Origin: Echinometra lucunter
Taxonomy: Eukaryota > Echinodermata > Echinoidea > Camarodonta > Echinometridae
NCBI GenBank assembly: GCA_029962745.1
Contig: CM057154.1
Span: 18,790,857-18,854,856, forward strand
Length of the DNA: 64,000 nt
Reading direction: 5' to 3'
The position numbers and the translations under genes are program-made. Positions 48,531-59,612 of this stretch are shown here, piece by piece. The notes beneath the pieces are model-generated. The model made no database searches and was not told where the DNA came from. It saw nothing but the letters and a program-made list of their open reading frames with translations. Every line of letters starts with the position of its first letter. Position 1 is the first letter of the stretch.

Positions 48531-50254
48531 AGGTTTGTATAATCAAAATAATACAAAAATCCAACAGAATCATTACATTATCTGACAGGAATAACGCTTA
48601 CAATTAACTCATCACATGATTAACATCCTTTCCAGTAGTCTAGTGTTTTTTTTTCTTTTAGACTTCTCATTAACAACAATTCTATCAAATTCACTATCAA
48701 ATATGTATCTCAAGTTAGATCTTCTTATATCACAGTCATATTTGTAACGAGATCCCCCCAAGTTATTTATTTACATTCAAGCATTAAAAAATATGAAGAA
48801 AAAAATACCAGCAAAGATGTACTTCTTTTCATTTAATGATGCGTTCAACAATACATCTGGCAACCTTCTATTTTGATTTTTTTGTAAATCATTATTCTGT
48901 TATATAATTTTCTTCCAAAAAGATATCCAGTTCGAAATTCATTTGCATATTTGTTTTTGATTATCAAAATTTCATGAATACACCAAAGAGCAATTGTCAT
49001 AACTACTTCTGTTTCTCTGTCAGTACTTATCTCCAGTAAGCAGTAAGCAAGATGTATTCACGCAAATATCACTTTTGAAAATGTACATCACAATATACCG
49101 TAATTAACATAGCATAGTCAAAGAATTTTTTGTTCGGTTCACATTCAGTGAACATGTGTACTAGTAAATCTACTACATGCATGGAGAAGGGTGAAGGGTT
49201 CTACATGTGGTTACGTTATTCCCTCTGAAGTGAATCTTAAATTTTGTATATTTGTTCACATTTATTCTTTAGACTTTCGTCAACACTGTGCATGTAACAC
49301 TAAATACAGACAAATTTATATATAAGCACATCGGTCAAAATACTCTTTCGTTTAATCATCAGTTCTTTTAATATTCTTATGATAATTGAGGTAAGATTTT
49401 CATTTTCAAACAAAGACCCTATGGAAGATCAGTTGTATTTTGTTGATACAACTGAGATGGGCTATCCGCCATTTATATCCAGTATGTACAGGTATATATT
49501 TGTATGTTATGTTGCTTTGAACGGAAATAAAAAAACAAACAAAAAAAAACAAGCATGACTGAATGTCATCGACTATCGTCTAGGGATGACTACGCTCCGG
49601 ACGATCAACCTGGACAACTACCTCTTGGACAACAGTCATCCGACAGCCCCGTCAAATTTACCTCACTGAGATTTAAGTTTACTTGTAATTCTAGGGTTAC
49701 TTGTAATGGTAGCGGTATTGGTACAGTGCATTTGTCCTGATTATTAGGATAGTTTTCTTATGATGTGGTTACTGACAGAATTGTAGAGGAAAGTTTTCAG
49801 GGGTAGTTGTGCCGGCGTGGGTGGAAATCCTGGGAGGACTGGCGTAGGCCCCCTCCCCATGTGTATGTAATTTTTGACGTTGACTTTGAATTGAGGAGTA
49901 TGGCGCTCAAGAAAGGCTGAGGAATTTTTATTTGTTTTAATTTTAATTATCATGTGGAGGTTGTCAGAAATTTATAATGCCCCCCCCCCCCCTCACGTTT
50001 CAACACAGATTTCCGCGATTACGTTCAGGAGTGACAGTGTAATTGTGACAGATCAGGGGTTAGTTAGCATGGTTAGCCTAGAATCAACATGATCGAACAC
50101 TCTATCAAATCTAAGATAACAAATTTTTAGATTACACATACATTAAAAATTCAACAAATAATTATGTATATTTTTTTAACGAAAGCTTATTTCATAATCA
50201 TAAATAGATATATCTAACACATTAAAAAAAAGAAGGCATATTTTGGTAAAGATA
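48531..50254. other. No gene seen
   Basis: AT-rich. A 61-codon ORF at 49555-49740 (+) has no signal peptide or recognisable domain. A C run lies at 49980-49993. Confidence 0.5.
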
Positions 50255-51326
50255 AGCATGACCAACATGACCAGCATGACCAACATGACCTGTATGAACA
50301 ACATGACAAGCATGACCAGCATGACCAGCATGACCAGCATGATCAACATGACCAGCATGACCAACATGACCAGCATGACCAACATGACCAGCATGACCAG
50401 CATGATCAACATGACCAACATGATCAACATGACCAGCATGACCAGCATGACCAGCATGACCAACATGATCAACATGACCAGCATGACCAGCATGAACAAC
50501 ATGACCAGCATGATCAACATGACCAACATGACCAGCATGATCAACATGACCAGCATGACCAGCATGATCAACATGACCAGCATGACCAACATGATCAACA
50601 TGATCAACATGATCAACATGACCAGCATGACCAGCATGATCAACATGACCAGCATGATCAACATGACCAGCATGACCAGCATGATCAACATGACCAGCAT
50701 GACCAACATGATCAACATGACCAGCATGATCAACATGACCAGCATGACCAACATGACCAGCATGACCAACATGATCAACATGACCAGCATGACCAGCATG
50801 ATCAACATGATCAACATGACCAGCATGACTAACATGACCAGCATAACCAGCATGACCAGCATGACCAACATGATCAACATGACCAGCATGACCAACATGA
50901 TCAACATGACCAACATGATCAACATGACCAGCATGACCAGCATGATCAACATGATCAACATGACCAGCATGACTAACATGACCAGCATAACCAGCATGAC
51001 CAGCATGACCAACATGATCAACATGACCAGCATGACCAACATGATCAACATGACCAGCATGACCAGCATGACACATGAACAGTATGAACAACATGATCAA
51101 CATGACCAGCATGACTAACATGACCAGCATAACCAGCATGACCAGCATGACCAACATGATCAACATGACCAGCATGACCAACATGATCAACATGACCAGC
51201 ATGACCAGCATGACACATGAACAGTATGAACAACATGATCAGCATGACCAGCATGACCAGCATGACCAACATGATCAACATGACCAGCATGACCAACATG
51301 ACCAGCATGACCAGCATGACCATGAA
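50255..51326 (+). repeat. 9-bp minisatellite (AACATGACC / AGCATGACC / AACATGATC), ~119 copies
   Basis: A continuous array of 9-bp units (A/G)(A/G)CATGA(C/T)C. A longer period is visible toward the end: CATGACTAACATGACCAGC recurs at about 50825, 50969 and 51111 (steps near 144 = 16 units), and ACACATGAACAGTATGAAC recurs at 51071 and 51212. As the unit is three codons long, long ORFs appear on both strands (M-T-S/N-M repeats forward; M-L-V and G-H-A/V-D-H repeats in reverse). None has a non-repetitive domain, so I do not call a gene. Confidence 0.95.
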
Positions 51327-51336
51327 ATGTCAATAA

Positions 51337-52168
51337 CCCAGTAGCAGAGACTGGTAAAAAATTACGTCATATTTACGTATTTTTAAAGTCGTGTCAGAAG
51401 TCTTATTTACGTCATATATTCACGTCTTTAAGACGTCATTCTGCAACAGCACAAGACGTAAAATAAGACGTCATATTTTTACGTCAATTTTACGTCATAT
51501 TGGTAAAAATTAAACGTCTTTATGACGTTTTTACGACCCAAAGGAAGCTCTCAGACTGGTAAAAATCACGTCCTATTTATGTCTTTACACGTCATGCCAT
51601 ACGTCTTTTTACGTCATTATATCACCAATAGAAGACGTCTTAAAGACGTCAAAGCTGGTTTAAACAACATTTCAAAATATATACAACATTATGGCGTTCT
51701 ATCTTTGTTAATATTATCTGTTGTCTTATATGAACTCTTTATCCTAACATCCTACATCCTTATTAACTACTGATGCTCTGTATCGTCATTACTACATATA
51801 TGGACTGTAGTGTAGTAAAAGCAGTTAAAAATTACAATTTTATTATATATTTCTGAAATAACCTGCCCATGACATTGACTGAACTGTGTACGACATAATT
51901 GATGGAAGTACATTTTTCATTCAATCAATAGTGCAATCGAGTGCATAAAATACCAAAAATCAAATGTCGTCTTTCTATTTCCACAAACTTTAGTCGTTTC
52001 TTGTCATTCGTGAATATTCATGAATCACGATCGATTTCTACAATCGGATCACGACGTAAAATAAATCATATAAAGACGTCGTATTGACGTCATGAAATAG
52101 TCGTCTATACGACGTACGACGTGTGGACCAGTTTATGATGTCTTAAAGACGTCAGTCTGCTATCAGGG
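51337..52168. mobile_element. MITE dense in ACGTC/GACGT words
   Basis: Ends CCCAGTAGCAGAGACTGG and (complement of right end) CCCTGATAGCAGACTGACG are imperfect inverted repeats. Both terminal thirds contain tens of ACGTC or GACGT pentamers, including AAGACGTC and full TGACGTCA-type palindromes (for example near 52084). The centre (about 51660-52060) is ordinary AT-rich DNA. No ORF. It lies about 0.9 kb past the stop codon of receptor 4. Confidence 0.8.
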
Positions 52169-53059
52169 AAGTGTATCTGCAATTAAGAGGAATGACTATA
52201 CCGGTAGAAATAAGATATATCGATGGAACCTACTACGAAATGTGCTGTTTTAGGTTCCTGCTATTCATATATACATGTACATGTACGATGGGCAGTTATG
52301 AAGTATACTGATGCTATTTTCAAGCCCACAACACTTCTTTTATGCACATTTCAAAAATTCAAATACATCACAAACTATCCTTAACGTATGATAAAGAGAG
52401 AGTAGTATTGTATAGCGATGCACATGCACTTTCAAAACATCACATAACTGCATGCAAATTAGAGGACCCATAAAGCCGTTGGTTTGGTATACTTGCAATA
52501 TAATATCAACGATGCACTTCACCAAGTTTACAAATAAGTCTATTGATAAATTCTTAAGAAAAATAAGGGTGGAACTTGACTCATCGTTAACATTTATTCT
52601 AATGATGTCGTATATCAGACCCCCCCCCCAAAAAAAAATAATTACAATGTACAGTTCTTGTATAGCGCATGATGATATAACGTCTCTATGCGCTTCCAAA
52701 GGATTAAGATATTTTTTAAAAATGTTGTGGATATGTACAAGAAAAAAAAAATCTCTCGAATAATGATAATGCTCTGATATGCAACAAAGATAATTTAAGA
52801 TGCAGTAGACATGGCAGATGTGGGAAAAGGAGGAGAAAGTAAAACAATGGAATGTCAGTGGAAGCAAATTACAGTTTACTTTTCACTGCAATTCTATCTT
52901 TTTTTAATTCAAAGTTTTAAGGGCGACCTGGCCTCATCTGTCAAACATTCTATGATGACAGTTCAAAAACTAATTAAAACTGCAGATAATTTACATGTAT
53001 ATACATCTAAATTGTGAAAATTGGCTGATGCATTATTAAAGCGTAATTACTCAAAACTT
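52169..53059 (-). other. 3' flank of receptor 4; third copy of a flank block
   Basis: At about 52250-52370 the sequence CCTGCTATTCATATAT..GGGCAGTTATGAAGTA..AAAATTCAAATACA matches blocks at 40205-40345 and 48115-48260. The 175-aa minus ORF at 52340-52867 includes a Gly run from a C tract and lacks recognisable domains. Confidence 0.5.
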
Positions 53060-54154
53060 TCATACCCGTTGTACAGGAAGCCTGTTTTTCTTTTTCTTTT
53101 TTTGATTGAGATGAGATGAATGGGTCGGTCGGTCGGTCTCATCAAATGCCCCGACAGTTTTAGTCTGCTCCTGGCCAGAATCATGGACAATATTACTGCT
53201 CTTTGTACTTTCGCTGGTTTCAGAAGAGTCATTGTATCTAATTTGCAAGATTTTATTGAATACACAACGAAGGACAAAGTAGAGGAAGATACCAATAAAG
53301 AAACCAATGAAGAAACCGATGATCATATGTTTACCCACAGAGAAGCTTCTAGTGTTTTTATCATTACGTGTAGGAAGAGCTTTATCTGTTTGCATTGGTA
53401 TCAATGATCCAGAAGAGGCATAAATATGTGTGTTACTCAAAGGGTCGGAAGGGTTGTGAGATGGTGTTGAATCTGAAGGTAAGGTACTGAGGCAGGGGTC
53501 TGTATGTGTCGTTGAGATGTTATGAACTGGATCCCACCCCCAGTCTTTACACTCACACCTGCCCTTTGTTTGTTGTAAGGTAGAAGAACAGCAGTATACA
53601 GGATCTTCTAATACTTGAGCTAAAAAATTCTGATTAAATGTTCCATCATTTTCTCTAGGTGCAGTTGCTGGGGGAATCCCCATTCCACTTTGATAGCATA
53701 CTATTTGTCCTGTATAACGCTCTACCGATGCTGTGCAGCGCAGGGAGACCCACTCTCCATTAAGAACCTTATTCATTGGTTCACACGATGCCTTACCAGG
53801 GTGGTAACCAACATTCAGCGATATGGATGTGAGCTCGATAATGTACCCATTCTTGTGTGACATCATAATAAATCTACCTTGGTCATTTCTGTTGACTGGA
53901 TTGATTATAAGATGAAGAGTACAATTATTCCCTTGAGTGTCATTCTGATTTGTGATTTTATAATTCAGAGGTAAAGATTTTGTATTGATTGAACTGTAAA
54001 ATACGCGTTTGCTACCGAGTCGAAGTGTGACTTTAGTCATGTCGCATGGATATGGGAAATGAAGCTTAGCTGTTTCACCCTCCATGACATGTAGTCCTCT
54101 AGAAACAGGGATGGAAATTACCATCCATGTCATCAAAATTATGAAAATGCCCAT
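53060..54154 (-). CDS. Two-domain Ig type I membrane receptor (receptor 4), single coding exon
   Basis: 364 aa, paralog of receptor 3. Signal peptide about 1-20. Domain 1 has Cys37 (YPC) and Cys78 (NCTLHL), and the F strand RFIMMS lacks cysteine. Domain 2 (about 118-202) has Cys140 (SLRC), Cys153 (IVCYQSG) and Cys188-189 (PVYCC), then the CECKDWG..VHN.ST..PCLSTLP motif. Transmembrane segment about 276-298, with closely spaced Gly (IIGFFIGFFIG) that could promote helix packing. The tail is quite different from receptor 3: Ser/Thr/Glu-rich with a single Tyr307 (IRYNDS), a lysine cluster (QKKKKKN) near 351-357 and a short end. Sequons at Asn71, Asn77 and Asn212. The lysine run comes from a T homopolymer in the given strand, so a frameshift or length error there would alter the C-terminus. 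Ectodomain conserved, tail replaced: fits divergent signalling. Confidence 0.87.
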   Translation of the reverse strand: MGIFIILMTWMVISIPVSRGLHVMEGETAKLHFPYPCDMTKVTLRLGSKRVFYSSINTKSLPLNYKITNQNDTQGNNCTLHLIINPVNRNDQGRFIMMSHKNGYIIELTSISLNVGYHPGKASCEPMNKVLNGEWVSLRCTASVERYTGQIVCYQSGMGIPPATAPRENDGTFNQNFLAQVLEDPVYCCSSTLQQTKGRCECKDWGWDPVHNISTTHTDPCLSTLPSDSTPSHNPSDPLSNTHIYASSGSLIPMQTDKALPTRNDKNTRSFSVGKHMIIGFFIGFFIGIFLYFVLRCVFNKILQIRYNDSSETSESTKSSNIVHDSGQEQTKTVGAFDETDRPTHSSHLNQKKKKKNRLPVQRV

Positions 54155-55090
54155 TTTGCGTTTTTTGACACTGTAAATTATCCCCGTATTAATTTTTTGA
54201 AAGAAAATATGATAGCCCTTTAAAGCGCGATGATTTCTTTCTAAGATCTACTTTCAACAGTTAGCTTTATAAAATTCTAACCCATGCGAGTGATTGCAAA
54301 ATAAGTGTGAAAATAGAATCATGAAAGATGACTGCTTTTGTGATGTAGCTTCTGTGAGGTAATGAATATTCATGCCCCTTTCCAATTAATGAAAAACAAG
54401 CTGGTATGTTTTTTACTACCGTGAAGAGCCTACAGTAACTACTACCTATTCAGCGGTGATGTAAATTAATGTAAGACAGGATGGGGTTTTTCTGTAGGGA
54501 GACAACTGAAGACTTGAAATTTTATCTTAAAAAACAATTGCCACAAGGTAAGTTGCACAGAATAGGATAACTCTTTAAAAATCAATGTACACACGTATGA
54601 GAGAGCCTGATTGGCGAATGACACACAATATTGATCCAGTGGTAACGGGCTCGAAAGCTGATGTGCAACTGAGTTTCTAAAGACTGAGTATATCAATTCA
54701 GTTCTGATCATAATACGTCTGGGAGAAACCGGTAACATCACCATCCGGAAAAGGTTCAGTTTCGAACCTTGGCCCTTTTAAAGTCGTGCATTTTGTCGGC
54801 GAGGACCAGAGAGTCGACAGATCACGATCAACTCACGTCGTTTTCTTCTATAGTCTTGTTTTTTCAGTGGTACTCAATCAAGGGTCAGAAAATATGCATA
54901 AGTCCATCCAAGTACTATTTTCAGAGAAGGAGGATATCTGCCTACTCATCAGCAGGAATAGTGCGAGTTGTGCGATCTATAAAAAGAAGATGACAAAGAA
55001 AAAGTCAAAGAAGAAGAAGAAGAAGAAGAAGAAGAAGAATATATAATTATAATCACCTATTTACCTTTACGATAGAAATTAGTAAACTGG

Positions 55091-55140
<50 letters not shown>
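54155..55140 (-). promoter_or_regulatory. Upstream region of receptor 4, duplicated from receptor 3
   Basis: Contains the CGCGCTTTAAAGGGCT block (54214-54234), an acceptor-like GATAATTTACAG on the minus strand about 15 bases before the ATG, the 54840-54965 block shared with receptor 3, an AAG run (55005-55037) and a GA run (55095-55138). Confidence 0.45.
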
Positions 55141-55141
<1 letters not shown>

Positions 55142-57503
55142 GAGAAACAAACAGCTCATAAAATCAAAGCAATTGCTCGATTGTCTTATCGTCTCTGACC
55201 CTCTCCGTTTATCCTTTGTACTTTAATGACAGGAATAATAAACATGGTATTGATACCAATGGCAATGGTAATAATAATAATACTAATAGTAATGATAATG
55301 ATAATGCATAAAGATTGCAATGATAATAGTGAGGAAAATTTTGAAATTAAATTTGGAAGAATCTATTTACAGTTAACGTGGTCAAGTAAGTGTTGCAAGT
55401 CATAAAAGAGCATAAAAGATAACAACAAAACACTACACAAATAGATAAGAGAGGAAATGATTAAATCGCCTTCGCTTGTAATTAGAGTTTTCGGTGTCCA
55501 AAATAGCTTCACCCTTTTCTTCAAAATATTGATTCTAAACTGGAAATATTGAAGCAGTGGAGTGGTTTTGCCTAATGATCCGAATTGACCGAATAGCAGG
55601 CGGAAGGGTTCCAGCTTTTTTTGTCTTTCATGTCTTTGCGAGGGTGGGGGACAAACACTATTGAGGGCTCATCTCAGACCTGTTGTATGGGATCCCCACT
55701 AACATGACTAAGATACTTACACCACCATTTAACCCTATCGCACACCATCCCATCCCATCCCCCCCCCCCGAACAAGAACAATTTCTCCCCCAGTTTCATA
55801 CATAATTCTTGATATTCAAAAGTGCGAGGGTCAAGATTTTAAAATAACTAACCAAAATAAAGCAACTAAAAAGCGAAATCAAAACAAAACAAAACAATAT
55901 TAGAGATTAAACAGATTAAGCCCTACTGCCATGACTGCAATGAGAGGGTTTTGAGTGGGGCATCCCAGCCGTACGACTACATTTACGCGAGGGGAATTAC
56001 TATTAATATTATCTCTTTGGTCTTCAACATTCTACATTCTAGGCCTGCAAACAAAGGGACGCGCAAATTAGTACACTTTTGGGGGTAGCGAAAGTGTACA
56101 GAAATTATGCATTTGTGCACCTCTTTCCCCGAATACGTGCATAGCCAATTATGAGAATATTCGGGCACCTCGATGCCAAAATATGAGGATACCCACAAGG
56201 CTTTCTCTTTTAAGAGGGGGCGGCGAAATTGACTTGTTCCAACCCATTTTCTGAGGGGAGCAACTATTTGCCCTCCCCTGCTTCTGGCATCACTGGCAGT
56301 CAGTTTTTTACAATCATGTTTATATATATCATGTATCTCTGTATTTCAAAGCATGCAATAATCTTGCGAGTGGCGGGAGCAAAACTAAGTTGCCCCCTAT
56401 GGTTGCCTCTACTCCTTTGTAGGGCAAAGCCTACCTACTGCATTTGCAAAAATGCGAAGGAGCGTTTAGGTATTGGAATAGATCCCCCGTTTTACAGCAA
56501 AACTTATTGACGTGGGGGGGGGGGGAGCAAATACCCCTCCCCCTCCCCTATTAAAGCAATCACCTGCTGCCCCCTTTTCCCCCGCGCCCATGATAGCTAA
56601 TAGACATGGTTTCAAACCCCCGGGGTGGGGGGGGGGGGGGGCACTGCCATTACAAAGTGAACACCATGCTCTTACACAAAAACGAGTATAAAGGGTTGTT
56701 TTTCACGGACGGGCGATGCATGCGCGTACAGTGAAAAGGGTGTCAAAATTGCAAATATCAGGAAAAGAAAAATGTATACTTTTACAACAGCTTGATTTGA
56801 AAATACTTCTTTAGGGTGGGGAAAATATGACAAAATACTTGTTTAGGGTGAGGAAAACATGACATAATACTTGTTTAGGGTATGCTGAGATCGAAGGATA
56901 ATTACTTGTTAAGGGTCCATTTTGAAAGTCCATGTACGAGCATGCTGTCCACGTTGTAATGATAGTGCCCCCGCCCCCATGTTAAGAAACATTGCGTATT
57001 TTGATATACGAGGGGGGGGGGGGGGGGACCGAGTGAAACGAAATAGTATGGGTTTTTTTTTAACGCTGAAAGTCTGCATTTTAGAGCATTCAATTTCCTT
57101 TTTTGCTCGCGAGGGGGGGGGGGGGGGTCAGAATAGGACAAAGGACAGATTATATTATTTGTTTACATATATGATGATGCGAAATAGGCGCACTATAAAA
57201 GTGATATTCAGAAAAATAGATCTATAAAATAGCAGTCACGTAGCCATTAAAAAGAGTAAACATAAGTGATCGTTGAGCAGCAATAACAAACATGGTTGCG
57301 TTCTTATGACTGCTATTCAATGGATCAGGTCATGCTCTTACGCTGGCGTATCAATGTTATATTTCGCCAAGCCCGCTAGAGGAATCACTGAGGGGACACT
57401 TGAGGTAACATTTTACATATTTTGGAAAAGGGGCACCAGTCTTTGATAGTAGGTGAATGGAATGAGAATGAACAAGCCAATGACACAGAGAGAGAAAATC
57501 ATA
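55141..57503. repeat. Repeat-rich stretch with G/C runs and a ~37-bp minisatellite; no gene
   Basis: Several long C or G runs (55760, 56513, 56628, 57012, 57112). A short tandem repeat ATACTTGTTTAGGGT..GAGGAAAACATGACA with period near 37 occurs 3-4 times at about 56800-56900. Block 55640-55850 is related to 34640-34850. Confidence 0.6.
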
Positions 57504-58427
57504 CGAGGAGTGTTCCATAAGTTCACAGTCCAACTATGAAGAAGCACGTATCCGGTGATGTACTGATGTCTTATGGATATTTCATCTTTCCCATTACAAG
57601 TGACAAGATTTCAGTTCAGCTGCACCCCACCTAGGTATTAGAGCAGAAGGATATCTATCAGTCTATAGGGAGTTAAGTGATTACAACGTATTATTATTAT
57701 TAATGATTTGGCGTCACCTGTGCCTGGGAGGGGAAAAGCGAACTGAATCACTGTAACCCTCAGGTCTCTCCTCCCGATATCACTGATTGGGGGTATGCAG
57801 GTGGACCACATACACCGGGGTTTCCCCCTACTCTTATACGAATAGTGCAGTGGGATCTTTAACGTGCAAAGGTGGTGACTCTCCTTTACACGGGACCTCC
57901 ATTTAACGTCCTATCCGAGGGACGGAGTGTTTTCCACTGTAGCATAGCCTGCGTCTATGAAACAGGGGAGGGGCACGATAACACACAACGTAGGCTTCAG
58001 TCATCCGCCTTGGCTGGACTCGAACCCACGGTCTTTTGGTTCGAAAGGCAGACGCTTTACCGACTGAGCCAACTCGCTCCCTCGTAAAGGACTATCATGA
58101 CTATAGGCCTACTCTTGCCTACTCCACAGTAAAAAACAAAGAAACAAACAAACAAACAAAGATCGGCAGTTCTTAACAAAGCGGGTCGAGAGAGCGTTGA
58201 TGATTTCCCACTGCACGCTGCTGAAAACAAAACAAAACAAAAATAATGGACAAATGGAAGTCCCTGGTACTCAAATTTTAACGTCTGCTCTAATACCTAG
58301 GTGGGGTGCAACTGAACTGAAATCTTGTCACCTGCAATGGGAAAGATGAAATATTCATAAGACATCATTACGTCACCGAATACCTGCTCCTTCATAGTGG
58401 GACTATGAACTTGTTGAACACCCCTCG
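57504..58427. mobile_element. Mariner-type MITE with ~170-bp inverted repeats, split by a SINE
   Basis: CGAGGAGTGTTC at the left and GAACACCCCTCG at the right, each bordered by TA. The arms continue inward (GATGTCTTATG(G/A)ATATTTCATC, GTGACAAGATTTCAGTTCAG, CACCCCACCTAGGTATTAGA) to about 57655 and 58275. The CGAGGGGTGTTC tip is typical of mariner-like ends. The loop contains the SINE at 57689-58084. Confidence 0.8.
57689..58084 (-). mobile_element. tRNA-derived SINE, near full length
   Basis: The minus strand begins GGGAGCGAGTTGGCTCAGTC (A box), GTGGGTTCGAGTCCAGCC (B box), continues through a body with GGGGCACGATAAC, GGATCTTTAACGTGC (in complement) and GGCGTCACC, and ends in an AAT/ATT tail (57689-57703). 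The copy at 26905-27172 is a partial, more degraded relative. tRNA-like head, body and short tail are the classic SINE layout; no open frame expected. Confidence 0.85.
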
Positions 58428-59338
58428 TATCTTCTTTAAACGTTGTTTTCCAATTATCTATTTCTCTTTCCTCTTTCCTCTTCAATTCCTTTTTGACGCC
58501 ATTTTGATTTAAACCAATTCTTCCTCTCCATTATTAAAGTGTGAAGGATGTCTTCATTATTAAACATAACATCTAGTAATATTATGTTCACTTCATTCAC
58601 AATTGATACTTTGTTTTACAACACACGGGAATTGTACATACATAAATGTGTTGAAATAGAGCTCTTTTCAATCATTAAAACCCTTTCTTACTAACATGAT
58701 GTGCAGATTAAAGGTTCATGTTACCACCACAATAAAACTTACCTGTTGTACCATACAGTAGCTGAATTATTCTGTTGCTCGTCTACCGTTTCTCATACCT
58801 TGTAGGGCTGCAAACTTGCTGTGAAAAGAAAGTGGTTTTAAAATACATAAGTTTTAAGTACATATATTAAGTATGAAATTCTCCCCCCCCCCCCCAAAAA
58901 AAAAGGGATGAACAAATGTCAAGGAAAAAAACACGACTAAGAAAGTTGTGATTTTCTTTACGAAATTAAGATCTCTATCTGATGGAGACAATTCCATCAT
59001 GCCTTTGAAATGTCAGTCTCTTCCCCCCCCCCCCCCCCCTACTCTAAGGTTACCGACTGCTCTGTGCATTATAATCATAAAACTTCACATTTCGGCCCAA
59101 ATGATGCCCATTCATTTGGTCGTCACGCTGAGTGGCGTATGATTTGACAGAGCTAGAGAAGCCACAACAACCTTCGCATTTCTGCAGTCAACTGCGAAAT
59201 CTATGTATTTTTTAAATTGAATTGTAATGAATCGGTTTATCATAATAACAAAAACATTGCACATGCAGGCCAAGGACTGAAAAAATATGATTCACACAGT
59301 TAATTCAAAGAATACATACAAATACATACAAATCACAA
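58428..59338. other. No gene seen
   Basis: Poly-C and poly-A runs at 58882-58903 and 59023-59039. A donor-like CAGGTAAG on the minus strand at about 58742-58749 is noted but unsupported. Confidence 0.5.
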
Positions 59339-59612
59339 GTGAAATTTAGCAAAGAGAATCAAATCTTTAAAAAACGTGAAGAAAAAAGAAGAAAAAGAAT
59401 GAACAAGGATAGGGAAGATACAAGGAAGTGGATACAAACGATGAAAAGGGGGAAAGGAATGAAGAGAAAAGAAAAAAAGAGTAATATAGATAGAGAAAAA
59501 CAGGGGAGTTGGAGAGAGAAGGAGAAAGAAGAAAGAAAGAAGAAGGGAGATGGAAAAAAGAGATAGGAATAGAAACATGAGAAAGTAGAAGAAAGAAAGA
59601 GCAGGAGGAGAT
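59339..59612. repeat. A/G-rich tract
   Basis: Almost entirely purine on the given strand (GAGAAAGAAGAAAG style). ORFs on both strands here are compositional. Confidence 0.8.

Noticed and set aside
50176..51323. Long M-L-V, G-H-V-D-H and M-T-S repeat ORFs
   Set aside because: All arise from translating one 9-bp unit in different frames; no unique domain or signal.
52340..52867. 175-aa minus ORF
   Set aside because: Contains a Gly run from a C tract and has no recognisable motif or conservation in the duplicate units.
58009..58084. tRNA gene call
   Set aside because: A and B boxes are present but the acceptor stem does not pair and the sequence continues into a SINE body. The same holds at 27100-27172, 40110-40196 and 47765-47850.
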